Positions 28,027-36,613 of a stretch of 64,000 nt of DNA are shown here, in pieces. Under the pieces are notes generated by a model. That model was given only the letters and a program-made list of their open reading frames with translations. It did not search any database and was not told the origin of the DNA. The stretch covers positions 3,844,001 through 3,908,000 of the forward strand of contig NC_014100.1 of the NCBI RefSeq assembly GCF_000092285.1, in the 5' to 3' direction. Each line of letters starts with the position of its first letter. Position 1 is the stretch's first letter. This DNA comes from Caulobacter segnis ATCC 21756 (GTDB taxonomy: Bacteria > Pseudomonadota > Alphaproteobacteria > Caulobacterales > Caulobacteraceae). A program made the position numbers and the translations under genes.

Positions 28027-28893
28027 ATGCCGCAACGATGGAATGACCGCGAAGGTCGATTTGATGTCGAGCCGGACGGCGATTTCGACCGCGATCGGGG
28101 CTATGGCTACGACGCCGCGCGGCGGCGCGACCCGGCCTACGACAATTCCCAACGGGACCGCCCCCGTCGCTCGGGTGGAAGCCAGTTCCTGCGCGCGGCC
28201 CAGCAGGGCGGTGACTTCGGTTACGGCCGGATGAACTCGGGCGCGGACTACGGCGCGGGCGCCGGCGGCTATCGCCAGCCGGGCGACTGGGGCCGCGTCG
28301 GCGGCCATGACTTCGGCGGCTCCACCGGCGATTATGGGGCTAGCGGCTACTCCAGCCGCACCGCCGATTATGGCGACGAGCGTTATTTCGAACAGCGCGA
28401 CGGCCGCCGAGACCGCGATCGCTACGACCACGACGGCGCCTATGGCGACTACAACCCGTATCGCTCTTTCGGTCCGCGCGACCGCGGCCGCCCGCAGCAG
28501 GAAGAGCGCACCTGGTTCGACCGCGCGCGCGACGAGGTCTCCTCGTGGATGGGCGATCATGACGCGCTCAACCGCCGGCAGGCCGACGGCGAGCATCGCG
28601 GACGCGGGCCCAAGGGTTATCGGCGCTCGGACGATCGCATTCGGGAGGACGTCAGCGACCGCCTGACCGACGACGCCTGGCTGGACGCCCAAGGGATCGA
28701 GGTCGCGGTCAGCGACGCCGAAGTCACCCTGACCGGCACTGTCCGCTCGCGCGAGGACAAGAAGCGCGCCGAGGCGATCGCGGAGACGGTCTCGGGCGTC
28801 GACCACGTCCAGAACAACCTGCGGCTCGACCGCGGGACGGGCGCGACATCGACGGCGACCATCGTGCCGACGTCGTCCGATCCGCTGGGCTGA
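28027..28893 (+). CDS. BON-domain stress protein with long disordered N-terminus
   Basis: The 288-residue protein has about 190 residues of Gly/Tyr/Arg/Asp-rich low-complexity sequence. An RTWFDRARDEVSSWMGDHDA motif follows, and then one BON domain (about 205-270: IREDVSDRLTDDAWLDAQGIEV, VTLTGTVRSREDKKRAEAIAE, VSGVDHVQNNL). BON domains bind lipids or hydrophobic ligands and occur in osmotic and general stress proteins. No signal peptide is visible. The gene sits directly behind a sigma-T promoter and is divergent from dnaG. The start at 28027 is the first ATG after the promoter. A palindromic repeat follows the stop. Confidence 0.8.
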   Translation: MPQRWNDREGRFDVEPDGDFDRDRGYGYDAARRRDPAYDNSQRDRPRRSGGSQFLRAAQQGGDFGYGRMNSGADYGAGAGGYRQPGDWGRVGGHDFGGSTGDYGASGYSSRTADYGDERYFEQRDGRRDRDRYDHDGAYGDYNPYRSFGPRDRGRPQQEERTWFDRARDEVSSWMGDHDALNRRQADGEHRGRGPKGYRRSDDRIREDVSDRLTDDAWLDAQGIEVAVSDAEVTLTGTVRSREDKKRAEAIAETVSGVDHVQNNLRLDRGTGATSTATIVPTSSDPLG

Positions 28894-28897
28894 TAAA

Positions 28898-29016
28898 AAT
28901 CCTCCCCCCTAGCGGGGGAGGTGTCGGCTCGAAGAAACGACGGAGGGGGAAGAGACAAGTCATCAAAGACTTCCCCCTCCGGCCTTCGGCCGCCTCCCCC
29001 CACTGAGGGGAGGATT
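28898..29016. repeat. Dispersed intergenic palindromic repeat, copy R5
   Basis: The element begins ATCCTCCCCCCTAGCGGGGG and ends CCCCCACTGAGGGGAGGAT, with inner arms GGAGGGGGAAG and CTTCCCCCTCC. It belongs to the same subfamily as the copy at 54692, which shares the GGTGTCGGC and GACGGAGGGGGAAGAG segments. Confidence 0.8.
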
Positions 29017-29169
29017 TGATTACGCATTCGCAGCTTCGTTTCACGGTCGAAACGATTGCCCATATTCCGCATGCGGAGGCCAACTTGGCCTCGACAAGCC
29101 GATATTAACGCCACAAACATCCCGGCTTCTCGTCGCGGGAGCACGCCCGCGCGCCGCATTGGGTGTTTC

Positions 29170-31113
29170 GTGAAAGCGCTGTTCTTCTCCGTCTCCGTCC
29201 TGTCCCTGGCCGCGACCGCCGCGCTCGCGCAGACCCCGGCGGCGTCCCAGCCCTGGCCGGAGTCGGCCGCCGCAACCGCGCCGATCCCCGCGCCTCAGGA
29301 CGTCCCCTACGCCGGCACGCTGAAGCTGGCCGTGGACGCCACCGATCTCGACCGCAAGATCTGGACCGTCACCACGACCATCCCGGTCAGCAAGGCCGGC
29401 GACTTCGTGTTCCTGTATCCGCAGTGGGTCCCGGGCGGTCACTCGCCGCGCAACGACCTCGACAAGCTGGCCGGCCTGGTGGTCACCGCCAACGGCAAGC
29501 GCATCCCCTGGACGCGCGACGTCGTCAGCGTCCACGCCTTCCACGTCGACGTGCCCACGGGGGTCAGCGAGATCCAGGTCAGCTACCAGTTCCTGACCGC
29601 CGTCGAGGCCAAGGTCGGCCGCACCGAGGTCACGCCCGAAATGCTGAACCTGCAGTGGCTGCAGGTGACCATGTACCCGGCCGGCTTCTACACCCGCAAA
29701 ATCCCGATCGAGGCCAGCGTCAAGCTGCCGGAAGGCTGGAAGCTGGCCACGGCGCTGGAGACCGCCAAGGTCGACGGCCAGGTCACCACGTTCAAGCCGA
29801 CCACGGTCGAGACCCTGGTCGATAGCCCGATCTTCGCGGGCAAGTACTTCAAGTCGATCGACCTGGACCCGACCGGCCCCGCGCCCGTGCGCCTGAACCT
29901 GGTCGCCGACAGCCCCGAGCTGCTGGACGCCAAGCCCGAGCACATCCAGATCCACAAGGACCTCGTCCAGCAGGCCTACAAGCTGTACGGCTCGCATCAC
30001 TACGACCACTACGACTTCCTGGTCGCCCTGTCGGACAAGATCGGCGGCATCGGGCTGGAGCACCACCGCTCGTCCGAAAACCGCGTCACGCCCAAGTACT
30101 TCACCGAGTGGGACAAGAGCTTCGTCGGCCGCGATCTGCTGAGCCACGAATACACCCACTCGTGGAACGGCAAGTTCCGCCGCGCCGCCGACCTTTGGAC
30201 CCCCAATCTGAACGTGCCGATGCGCGACAGCCTGATGTGGGTCTATGAGGGCCAGACCCAGTACTGGGGCAACGTGCTGGCCGCCCGCTCGGGCCTCCTG
30301 ACCAAGCAGCAAGCCCTGGACTCGATCGCCGCCACCGCCGCCACCTACGACAACCGTCGCGGCCGCGACTGGCGCCCGGTGCAGGACACCACCAACGACC
30401 CGATCATCGCCAGCCGCAAGCCGCTGTCGTGGCTGTCGTGGCAGCGCAGCGAGGACTACTATTCCGAAGGCCTGCTGGTCTGGCTCGACGCCGACACCCT
30501 GATCCGCGAGAAGACCGGCGGCAAGAAGTCGCTGGACGACTTCGCCAAGGCCTTCTTCGGCGTCGACAACGGCTCCTACGTGCCGCGCACCTATGTGTTC
30601 GAGGACGTGGTCAGCACGCTGAACGGCGTCTACGCCTACGACTGGGCGACCTTCCTGAAGAGCCGCATTCAGGACGTCCAGGAGAAGGCGCCGCTCGATG
30701 GCCTGGAGCGCGGCGGCTACAAGCTGGTCTACACCGCAACCCCGACCGAGTTCATGAAGGCGGCCGAGACCCGCGCCAAAAGCACCGGCCTCAGCTACTC
30801 GCTCGGGCTGACGGTGGGCTCGGACGGCGTGATCAGCGACGTGCAGTGGGGCGGTCCGGCGTTCAAGGCGGGCCTGACCCAGGGCCTCACGGTCGTGGCC
30901 GTCAACGGCGAGGCCTTCGACGGCGACAAGCTGAAGGCCGCCGTCACCGCCGCCGCGAAGCCCGAGAACCCGCTGGTCGAGCTGCTGCTCAAGGACGGCT
31001 CGCGCTACAAGAGCGTCAAGATCGACTACCGCGGCGGCCTGCGCTACCCGCGCCTGGAGAAGATCGCCGGCGTTCCCGCGCGCCTCGACGACATCCTGAC
31101 GCCGCGCAAGTAA
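29170..31113 (+). CDS. Secreted M61-family (glycyl aminopeptidase-like) peptidase
   Basis: I start the gene at GTG 29170 because a signal peptide begins there (VKALFFSVSVLSLAATAALAQ); upstream codons in frame look non-coding. The product of about 647 residues has the M61 beta-rich N-terminal region, the zinc motif HEYTH (His326-His330) with the downstream ligand Glu360 (MWVYEGQTQYWG), and a C-terminal PDZ-like domain (LGLTVGSDGVISDVQWGGPAFKAGL). M61 enzymes remove N-terminal Gly/Ala from peptides in the periplasm. The Shine-Dalgarno is weak. A hairpin about 100 bp downstream may terminate the transcript. Confidence 0.87.
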   Translation: MKALFFSVSVLSLAATAALAQTPAASQPWPESAAATAPIPAPQDVPYAGTLKLAVDATDLDRKIWTVTTTIPVSKAGDFVFLYPQWVPGGHSPRNDLDKLAGLVVTANGKRIPWTRDVVSVHAFHVDVPTGVSEIQVSYQFLTAVEAKVGRTEVTPEMLNLQWLQVTMYPAGFYTRKIPIEASVKLPEGWKLATALETAKVDGQVTTFKPTTVETLVDSPIFAGKYFKSIDLDPTGPAPVRLNLVADSPELLDAKPEHIQIHKDLVQQAYKLYGSHHYDHYDFLVALSDKIGGIGLEHHRSSENRVTPKYFTEWDKSFVGRDLLSHEYTHSWNGKFRRAADLWTPNLNVPMRDSLMWVYEGQTQYWGNVLAARSGLLTKQQALDSIAATAATYDNRRGRDWRPVQDTTNDPIIASRKPLSWLSWQRSEDYYSEGLLVWLDADTLIREKTGGKKSLDDFAKAFFGVDNGSYVPRTYVFEDVVSTLNGVYAYDWATFLKSRIQDVQEKAPLDGLERGGYKLVYTATPTEFMKAAETRAKSTGLSYSLGLTVGSDGVISDVQWGGPAFKAGLTQGLTVVAVNGEAFDGDKLKAAVTAAAKPENPLVELLLKDGSRYKSVKIDYRGGLRYPRLEKIAGVPARLDDILTPRK

Positions 31114-31210
31114 GCTGCGAGCGCTTCGCAACCTGCGACGAAATGGAGAAGGGCGGGAAGCCGGCGATTATGCCATTTTCCCGCCTGTTCATTCCCTCTG
31201 AACGCGTACC

Positions 31211-31249
31211 GAAGGGCCCGCTACCCCCCTCTCCCAAAGCGGGCCCTTC
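31211..31249 (+). terminator. Possible terminator downstream of the M61 peptidase gene
   Basis: A 12-bp perfect stem (GAAGGGCCCGCT at 31211-31222 with AGCGGGCCCTTC at 31238-31249) has a 15-nt pyrimidine-rich loop and is followed by TTCG rather than a real U-tract. Termination on either strand is possible. Confidence 0.5.
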
Positions 31250-31340
31250 TTCGCGTCCGGCCTCGGGCCATCGGGCGAACCCTCTCTCGACAATCTGTGA
31301 CCGTGGCGCGCGGCGTCGCGAGCGGCTATCTCTCCGCGTG

Positions 31341-31859
31341 ATGGATCGAGACCCCGCCCTGCCGGACAGCCCGGAACTCCACCGCGTCACCACGCAATAT
31401 GTCGTCACCGAGGATCGCCTCCGCCTGTCGGGCGAGACGGCCGGCGGTGAGACCGTGGTCCTGTGGCTGACCCAGCGCATGCTCAACATGCTGATCCCTC
31501 GCCTGACCGGCTGGCTGGAGCAGAACGGCGGCGACGCCCTGCTGCAGGAATTCGCCCAACAGGCGGCCGAGGCCTCCCTCGGCGCCGAGCCTCCGGTGCC
31601 CGCCAGCCAGGCCGCTCCCGGCGGCTGCGTGACCAGCGTCGACATCGGGACCGGACCCGACGGGGCGGTCCTGATCTTCAAGCCGGAGACCGACGAGCAA
31701 GGCGTTCGCCTCCCCCTGACGACCGACGCCCTGCGCCAGTGGCTGGCCATCGTCCGCGCGCAGTATGTGATCGGCGGCTGGCCGACGAGCGTCTGGCCGG
31801 CCTGGATGGACGAGGCCCAGCTTGCTCGCCCGCAAACGACGGGCTTTGCGCTGCACTAG
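31341..31859 (+). CDS. Conserved hypothetical protein
   Basis: The 172-residue soluble protein starts at ATG 31341 (GTG 31338 is adjacent). It begins with strands (HRVTTQYVVTEDRLRLSGETAGGE), then an amphipathic helix (LTQRMLNMLIPRLTGWLEQNGG), a variable linker, and strands and a helix ending WLAIVRAQYVIGGWPTSVWPAWM. I do not recognise the family. No signal peptide, membrane segment or catalytic motif is visible. A hairpin immediately follows the stop codon, so the gene is probably monocistronic. Confidence 0.6.
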   Translation: MDRDPALPDSPELHRVTTQYVVTEDRLRLSGETAGGETVVLWLTQRMLNMLIPRLTGWLEQNGGDALLQEFAQQAAEASLGAEPPVPASQAAPGGCVTSVDIGTGPDGAVLIFKPETDEQGVRLPLTTDALRQWLAIVRAQYVIGGWPTSVWPAWMDEAQLARPQTTGFALH

Positions 31860-31860
31860 G

Positions 31861-31904
31861 GCGCGTTAGGTTTAAGTCTACGCGGCTAAACCGCCCGAAC
31901 GCGC
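31861..31904. other. Hairpin after the 31341-31859 gene
   Basis: The outer arms GCGCGTT (31861-31867) and AACGCGC (31898-31904) and the inner arms GGTTTA and TAAACC form an interrupted stem directly after the stop codon. No U-tract follows. It could protect the 3' end or be a weak terminator. Confidence 0.4.
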
Positions 31905-31942
31905 TCTAAGCGTAAACAGACAGGCTCTAGCGCTCCGGATCA

Positions 31943-31956
31943 TGAGACCGGTACCA
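31943..31956 (+). promoter_or_regulatory. Operator-like palindrome A (ACCGGT core) upstream of GH3
   Basis: TGAGACCGGTACCA fits the pattern TG-N2-ACCGGT-N2-CA, a LacI-family style dyad, 98 bp upstream of the GH3 glycosidase start. The same pattern recurs at 53155 before the sugar porter. It differs from the XylR operator, whose core is AGCGCT. Confidence 0.5.
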
Positions 31957-32054
31957 TTTCCGGCTTGAGTGGTCAGACAACTGCCCCCATAGTGCCGCCC
32001 GAAGGCGGCCCGAGAGCCGCCGCGCCATTCGCGTAGCCCCGGGGAAACGTTCAG

Positions 32055-34475
32055 ATGACCACCGCCATCACCCGCCGCCTGTTCGGCGCGAGCCTCGCCG
32101 CTCTGTCCGCCGCCGCTCTCCCAGCCCTGGCTCAAACCGCCAGCAACGCGCCGAAGACCTCGGGCGGCAAGCCGCTCTACAAGGACCCCGCCCAGCCGAT
32201 CGACGCCCGCGTGCAGGACCTGCTGGGCCGCATGACGCTGGAGGAAAAAGCCGCCCAGCTGATCGGCATCTGGCTGACCAAGAACAAGATCCAGACCCCG
32301 GAGGGCGAGTTCTCGCCCGAGCAGGCCAGCAAGAACTTCCCCAATGGCCTGGGCCAGATCTCGCGTCCGTCCGACCGCAAGGGCGCCAAGCCCGTGACGG
32401 TGATCGGCGCGGCCGCCGGCGCCGACGACGGCGCGATCAACCGCAACGCCAAGGAAACCGCCCGCTACACCAACGCCGCCCAGAAGTGGGCCGTGGAGAA
32501 GACGCGCCTGGGCATCCCGATGCTGATGCACGACGAAGCCCTGCACGGCTACGTCGCCCGCGACGCGACCAGCTTCCCGCAGGCCATCGCTCTGGCCTCG
32601 ACCTTCGACACCGAGCTGACCGAGAAGATCTTCGCCGTCGCCGCCCGCGAGATGCGCGCCCGGGGTTCGAACCTGGCGCTTGCCCCCGTCGTCGACGTGG
32701 CCCGCGACCCGCGCTGGGGCCGCATCGAGGAGACGTATGGCGAGGACCCGCACGTCTGCGCCGAGATCGGCCTGGCCGCCATCCGCGGTTTCCAGGGGAC
32801 GACCCTGCCGCTAGCCAAGGACAAGGTCTTCGTCACCCTCAAGCACATGACCGGCCACGGCCAGCCCGAGAACGGCACCAATGTCGGCCCGGCCCAGATT
32901 TCCGAGCGCGTCCTGCGCGAGAACTTCTTCCCGCCGTTCGAGCGCGCGGTGACCGAGCTGCCGGTCCGCGCGGTCATGCCCTCGTACAACGAGATCGACG
33001 GCGTGCCTTCGCACGGCAGCCGCTGGCTGCTGACCAAGATCCTGCGCGAGGAGTGGGGCTACAAGGGCTCGGTCCAGAGCGACTACTTCGCCATCAAGGA
33101 GATGATCAGCCGTCACAAGCTGACCACCGACCTGGGCGAGACCGCCGTCCGCGCGATGCACGCCGGCGTCGACGTCGAGCTGCCCGACGGCGAGGCCTAC
33201 GCCCTGATCCCCGAGCTGGTGAAGGCCGGCCGCATTCCGCAGTTCGAGATCGACGCGGCCGTGGCTCGCGTCCTGACCATGAAGTTCGAGGGCGGCCTGT
33301 TCGAGAACCCCTACTGCGACGAGAAGACCGCCGACGCCAAGACGGCGACGCCGGACGCCGTCGCCCTGGCCCGCGAGGCCGCCCGCAAGGCCGTCGTGCT
33401 GCTGAAGAACGACAAGGGCGTGCTGCCGCTGGACGGCAAGAAGATCAAGCGCCTTGCGCTATTGGGCACGCACGCCAAGGACACGCCGATCGGCGGCTAC
33501 TCCGACGTGCCGCGCCACGTGGTGTCGATCTATGAAGGCCTGACCGCCGAGGCCAAGGCCCAAGGCTTCGCCCTCGACTACGCCGAGGCCGTGCGGATCA
33601 CCGAACAGCGCATCTGGGCGCAGGACCAGGTCAATTTCACCGACCCGGCCGTCAACGCGAAACTCATCGCGGAAGCCGTCGAGGTCGCCAAGAAGGCCGA
33701 CGTCGTCGTCATGGTGCTGGGCGACAACGAGCAGACCAGCCGCGAGGCCTGGGCCGACAACCACCTGGGCGACCGCGAGAGCCTGGACCTGATCGGTCAG
33801 CAGAACGACCTGGCCAAGGCGATCTTCGACCTGGGCAAGCCGACCGTGGTCTTCCTGCTGAACGGTCGTCCGCTGTCGATCAACCTGCTGGCCGAGCGCG
33901 CCGACGCCATCATCGAGGGCTGGTACCTGGGCCAGGAAACCGGCAACGCCGCCGCCGACGTGCTGTTCGGCCGCGCCAATCCGGGCGGCAAGCTGCCGGT
34001 CAGCATCGCGCGCAACGTCGGCCAGCTGCCGATCTACTACAACCGCAAGCCGACGGCCCGCCGCGGCTATCTGGGCGGCGACGTCACCCCGCTCTATCCG
34101 TTCGGTTTCGGCCTGTCGTACACCAGCTTCGACATCTCGGCGCCGCGCCTGGCCAAGGCCAAGATCGGCCAGGGCGAGACCGTCAAGGTCGAGGTCGACG
34201 TGGCCAACACCGGCAAGGTCGCGGGTGACGAGGTCGTTCAGCTCTACATCCACGACGAGACCGCGACGGTCACCCGTCCGGTGCTGGAGCTGAAGCACTT
34301 CAAGCGCGTCACCCTGGCGCCCGGGGCCAAGACCACGGTGACTTTCGAGATCAAGCCGTCGGACCTGTGGATGTGGGACCTCGACATGAAGCGCGTGGTG
34401 GAACCGGGCGACTTCTCGATCCTGGTCGGCCCGAACTCGGTCGACCTGAAGAAAGCCACGCTGACGGTGGCCTAG
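32055..34475 (+). CDS. Secreted glycoside hydrolase family 3 beta-glycosidase
   Basis: The 806-residue protein has an N-terminal export signal (TRRLFGASLAALSAAALPALA, Tat-like). GH3 N- and C-terminal domains follow (conserved GIPMLMHDEALHGY; the nucleophile Asp343 in VQSDYFAI; second-domain QNDLAKAIFDLGKPTVVF) and a fibronectin-like C-terminal domain (VEVDVANTGKVAGDEVVQLYI). Family members are beta-glucosidases or beta-xylosidases acting on oligosaccharides in the periplasm. Near-full GH3-FnIII length and proximity to xylan genes favour xylo- or gluco-oligosaccharides. The ACCGGT operator upstream suggests sugar-responsive control. A palindromic repeat follows. Confidence 0.9.
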   Translation: MTTAITRRLFGASLAALSAAALPALAQTASNAPKTSGGKPLYKDPAQPIDARVQDLLGRMTLEEKAAQLIGIWLTKNKIQTPEGEFSPEQASKNFPNGLGQISRPSDRKGAKPVTVIGAAAGADDGAINRNAKETARYTNAAQKWAVEKTRLGIPMLMHDEALHGYVARDATSFPQAIALASTFDTELTEKIFAVAAREMRARGSNLALAPVVDVARDPRWGRIEETYGEDPHVCAEIGLAAIRGFQGTTLPLAKDKVFVTLKHMTGHGQPENGTNVGPAQISERVLRENFFPPFERAVTELPVRAVMPSYNEIDGVPSHGSRWLLTKILREEWGYKGSVQSDYFAIKEMISRHKLTTDLGETAVRAMHAGVDVELPDGEAYALIPELVKAGRIPQFEIDAAVARVLTMKFEGGLFENPYCDEKTADAKTATPDAVALAREAARKAVVLLKNDKGVLPLDGKKIKRLALLGTHAKDTPIGGYSDVPRHVVSIYEGLTAEAKAQGFALDYAEAVRITEQRIWAQDQVNFTDPAVNAKLIAEAVEVAKKADVVVMVLGDNEQTSREAWADNHLGDRESLDLIGQQNDLAKAIFDLGKPTVVFLLNGRPLSINLLAERADAIIEGWYLGQETGNAAADVLFGRANPGGKLPVSIARNVGQLPIYYNRKPTARRGYLGGDVTPLYPFGFGLSYTSFDISAPRLAKAKIGQGETVKVEVDVANTGKVAGDEVVQLYIHDETATVTRPVLELKHFKRVTLAPGAKTTVTFEIKPSDLWMWDLDMKRVVEPGDFSILVGPNSVDLKKATLTVA

Positions 34476-34480
34476 GGCTT

Positions 34481-34602
34481 AGCGCCCCCTCCGTCGGCTT
34501 CGCCGACACCTCCCCCGTTCACGGGGGAGGATGGTCCCTCCTCCTCACCCGCATCGCGGGGGAGGTGGCGCGGCGCGGATACGCGCCGTGACGGAGGGGG
34601 CG
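34481..34602. repeat. Dispersed intergenic palindromic repeat, copy R2
   Basis: It begins AGCGCCCCCTCCGTC and ends GACGGAGGGGGCGT, with an inner segment GGGGGAGGTGGCGCGGCGCG closely matching part of copy R3. It lies between the GH3 gene and the globin gene. Confidence 0.8.
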
Positions 34603-34686
34603 TCCGCCCCCCTTAAGTAACAATCGACAGTCAAGTTTGATCACGACGGGGTTCAGTCGCGGAGCGTAAGGGCCCATATCGCGGCC

Positions 34687-35100
34687 ATGTCCGCTTCCGA
34701 CCGCGCCCAGATCCGCGCCGACGCCGCCCCGTTCACCGACGAAGAGATCGACCGCCTCGTCGAGACCTTCTACGCCCGCGTCCGCCGCCACCACCGCCTG
34801 GGCCCGATCTTCGAGACCGCGATCGGCGAGAACGGCTGGCCCCAGCACCTGGCCACGCTGAAGGACTTCTGGTCGTCGGTCCTGAACACCTCGGGCCGCT
34901 ACAAGGGCCAGCCGGTGGCGGTCCACCAGCATGTCGAGGGCCTCACCGAAGGCCTGTTCATCCCCTGGCTGAACCTGTTCCACCAGACCTGCGTCGAGCT
35001 GTTCGACGCCCCGCGCGCCGCCATCGTCGGCCAGAAGGCCGAGCGCATCGCCCGCTCCCTGAAGCTCGGCCTGTTCTTCAAGCCGGAAGCCGTGGCGTGA
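34687..35100 (+). CDS. Group III truncated hemoglobin
   Basis: The 137-residue protein is a compact globin (FTDEEIDRLVETFYARVRRH, then GPIFETAIGENGWPQHLATL, FWSSVLNTSGRYKGQPVAVHQHV and FIPWLNLFHQTCVELF). The heme-ligating proximal His is expected in the AVHQHVEG or FHQTC region. Group III truncated hemoglobins are proposed to handle O2, NO or peroxide in the cytosol; their physiological roles are poorly known. The stop overlaps the next gene's GTG start (GTGA), so the globin and the 2OG-Fe oxygenase are translationally coupled. That hints that the globin supplies oxygen, or protection from it, to the partner. Confidence 0.85.
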   Translation: MSASDRAQIRADAAPFTDEEIDRLVETFYARVRRHHRLGPIFETAIGENGWPQHLATLKDFWSSVLNTSGRYKGQPVAVHQHVEGLTEGLFIPWLNLFHQTCVELFDAPRAAIVGQKAERIARSLKLGLFFKPEAVA

Positions 35101-35813
35101 GCGCGCGCGAGGCGCTGGCCGCCGAGGGTTTCGTCCGCTTCGAGGGTTCCGAGACCCTGGCCTTGCTGGGTCCTGAGGTCACCGCCGGCTGGAGCGCCTT
35201 CGCCGACAGCTGGAACGACCTGCCGTTGGACGGCTTCATGGCCGATGGCGGCCGCTATCGCCGGCGCCGGTTCGCGGCCTTTGCGGCGTCGCCCGAGAGC
35301 GTCGTGCGTAAGCCGCATCAGCCGCACTGGCAGAGCCGCGACTACAACCCGCTGAACGGCGGCGTGCAGCGCTGGTTCGAGCCGGTCACCGAGGCGATCG
35401 CCGACCACCCTGTGACGCGCGGCGTGATCGCGGCCGGCCTCGAGCTCTTCCAGCCGCTGACCACCGATCCGCCGGAAGCCTGGCACGTCGAGCTGCACCA
35501 GTTCCGCATCGAGGCGCGCACGGGCATGGCCGGCCTGCCGACGCCGGAAGGCGCGCACCGCGACGGCGTCGACTGGGTTATCGTCATGCTGGTCGATCGT
35601 CGCAATGTCGACAGCGGCGTCACGGACATCTATGCGCCGGATGGAACGAGCCTAGGCTCCTTCACCCTGGTCACACCTGGCGACGCGGTCTGCGTCGACG
35701 ATCATCGGGTGCTGCACGGCGTCACGGCGATCCGCCCGCTGGACCCGGCCCTGCCGGCCGTGCGCGACGTGCTGGTAGTGACCTTCCGACGTCCGGACGC
35801 CCGGGACGGCTAA
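35097..35813 (+). CDS. 2-oxoglutarate/Fe(II)-dependent oxygenase family protein (BsmA-like)
   Basis: The 238-residue protein starts at GTG 35097, overlapping the globin stop. It carries the Fe(II) ligands H-x-D (AHRDGVDWVIVML) and a distal His (DDHRVLHGVTAI), with the family's VELHQFRI and FTLVTPGDAV strands. It matches the 2OG-Fe oxygenase PF10014 group (BsmA and amino-acid hydroxylases). The reaction is probably hydroxylation of a small amino acid or related molecule using O2 and 2-oxoglutarate, but the substrate is unknown. It is cytosolic. Confidence 0.8.
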   Translation: MSAREALAAEGFVRFEGSETLALLGPEVTAGWSAFADSWNDLPLDGFMADGGRYRRRRFAAFAASPESVVRKPHQPHWQSRDYNPLNGGVQRWFEPVTEAIADHPVTRGVIAAGLELFQPLTTDPPEAWHVELHQFRIEARTGMAGLPTPEGAHRDGVDWVIVMLVDRRNVDSGVTDIYAPDGTSLGSFTLVTPGDAVCVDDHRVLHGVTAIRPLDPALPAVRDVLVVTFRRPDARDG

Positions 35814-35910
35814 GCTTCACTGTGACGGCGTCGCGACGTTTCGAAATGCGCGCGACATGCCCGTGGACGATGGAAAAGACGTCAATCGCATCCCGCTGAC
35901 GCGTTGACGC

Positions 35911-35933
35911 TTGATATTGCAATTCGTTCTCAA
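35911..35933 (+). promoter_or_regulatory. Possible Fur box upstream of the PepSY operon
   Basis: An imperfect AT-rich dyad with TTGATATTG at its left end and the inverted arm GTTCTCAA at its right end lies about 40 bp upstream of the PepSY gene. It resembles alphaproteobacterial Fur sites, but symmetry is imperfect. Confidence 0.3.
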
Positions 35934-35973
35934 GTAAGGACGAGCCTTCATCGCCAAGGTTCCTCGAACGCCC

Positions 35974-36603
35974 GTGAAGTCCGCCGCCGATCAGCATCGC
36001 CGCTCGTTCTGGCTGAAGCAGCTGCACCAGTGGCATTGGATCAGCGCGGCCGTGTCTCTGATCGGCATGCTGCTGTTCGCGATCACCGGCATCACCCTGA
36101 ACCACGCCGGCCAGATCGAGGCGGAGCCCAAAGTCGTAAGCCGCAAGGCCACCCTGCCCCCCGACCTGATGGCGGTGCTGGCCAAGGGCCCGGAGGAGGG
36201 CAAGCGGCCCCTGCCCGTCCCGCTGGAGCCCTTCCTCGACAAGGCCGTCGGCGCCGACGTCGCCGGCCGCGAGGGCGAGTGGTCGCCCGAAGAGGTCTAT
36301 GTCGCCCTGGCCCGTCCCGGCGGCGACGCCTGGCTGTCGATCGACCGCGAGACCGGCGCGATCGAGCACGAGAAAACGACGCGCGGCGTCGTCTCCCTGC
36401 TCAACGACCTGCACAAGGGCCGCAACTCGGGCAAGGCCTGGAGCTGGTTCATCGACATCTTCGCCGCCGCCTGCGTGATCTTCACGGTCACCGGCCTGAT
36501 CCTGCTGCAGTTCCACGCCCGCGCGCGGCCGCTGACCTGGCCCCTGGTGGGCCTGGGCCTGGCCGCGCCGGTCATTCTCGTCATCCTGTTCGTCCACCTT
36601 TGA
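35974..36603 (+). CDS. PepSY-associated transmembrane protein
   Basis: The 209-residue protein starts at GTG 35974. It has a TM helix at about 20-43 (HWISAAVSLIGMLLFAITGITL), a periplasmic PepSY-like domain (about 45-145, including the DAWLSIDRETGAIEHEKTTR segment with a conserved SLLNDLHKGR after it) and two further helices (FIDIFAAACVIFTVTGLILLQF and LVGLGLAAPVILVILFVHL). The WLKQLHQWHWISA pattern and the late His-Lys motif are typical of PepSY transmembrane proteins, several of which are proposed to pass electrons across the inner membrane via bound heme. It is first in an apparent five-gene operon. Confidence 0.85.
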   Translation: MKSAADQHRRSFWLKQLHQWHWISAAVSLIGMLLFAITGITLNHAGQIEAEPKVVSRKATLPPDLMAVLAKGPEEGKRPLPVPLEPFLDKAVGADVAGREGEWSPEEVYVALARPGGDAWLSIDRETGAIEHEKTTRGVVSLLNDLHKGRNSGKAWSWFIDIFAAACVIFTVTGLILLQFHARARPLTWPLVGLGLAAPVILVILFVHL

Positions 36604-36613
36604 GGCAGACACC

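Noticed and set aside
28898..29016. CRISPR-like array from the GC-rich repeats
   Set aside because: The repeats are single dispersed palindromes without regular spacers or cas genes.
31925..31938. AGCGCT site upstream of GH3 as a XylR operator
   Set aside because: Only the 6-bp core and a few flanking bases agree with the operator at xylX; the ACCGGT dyad 18 bp downstream is a better candidate.
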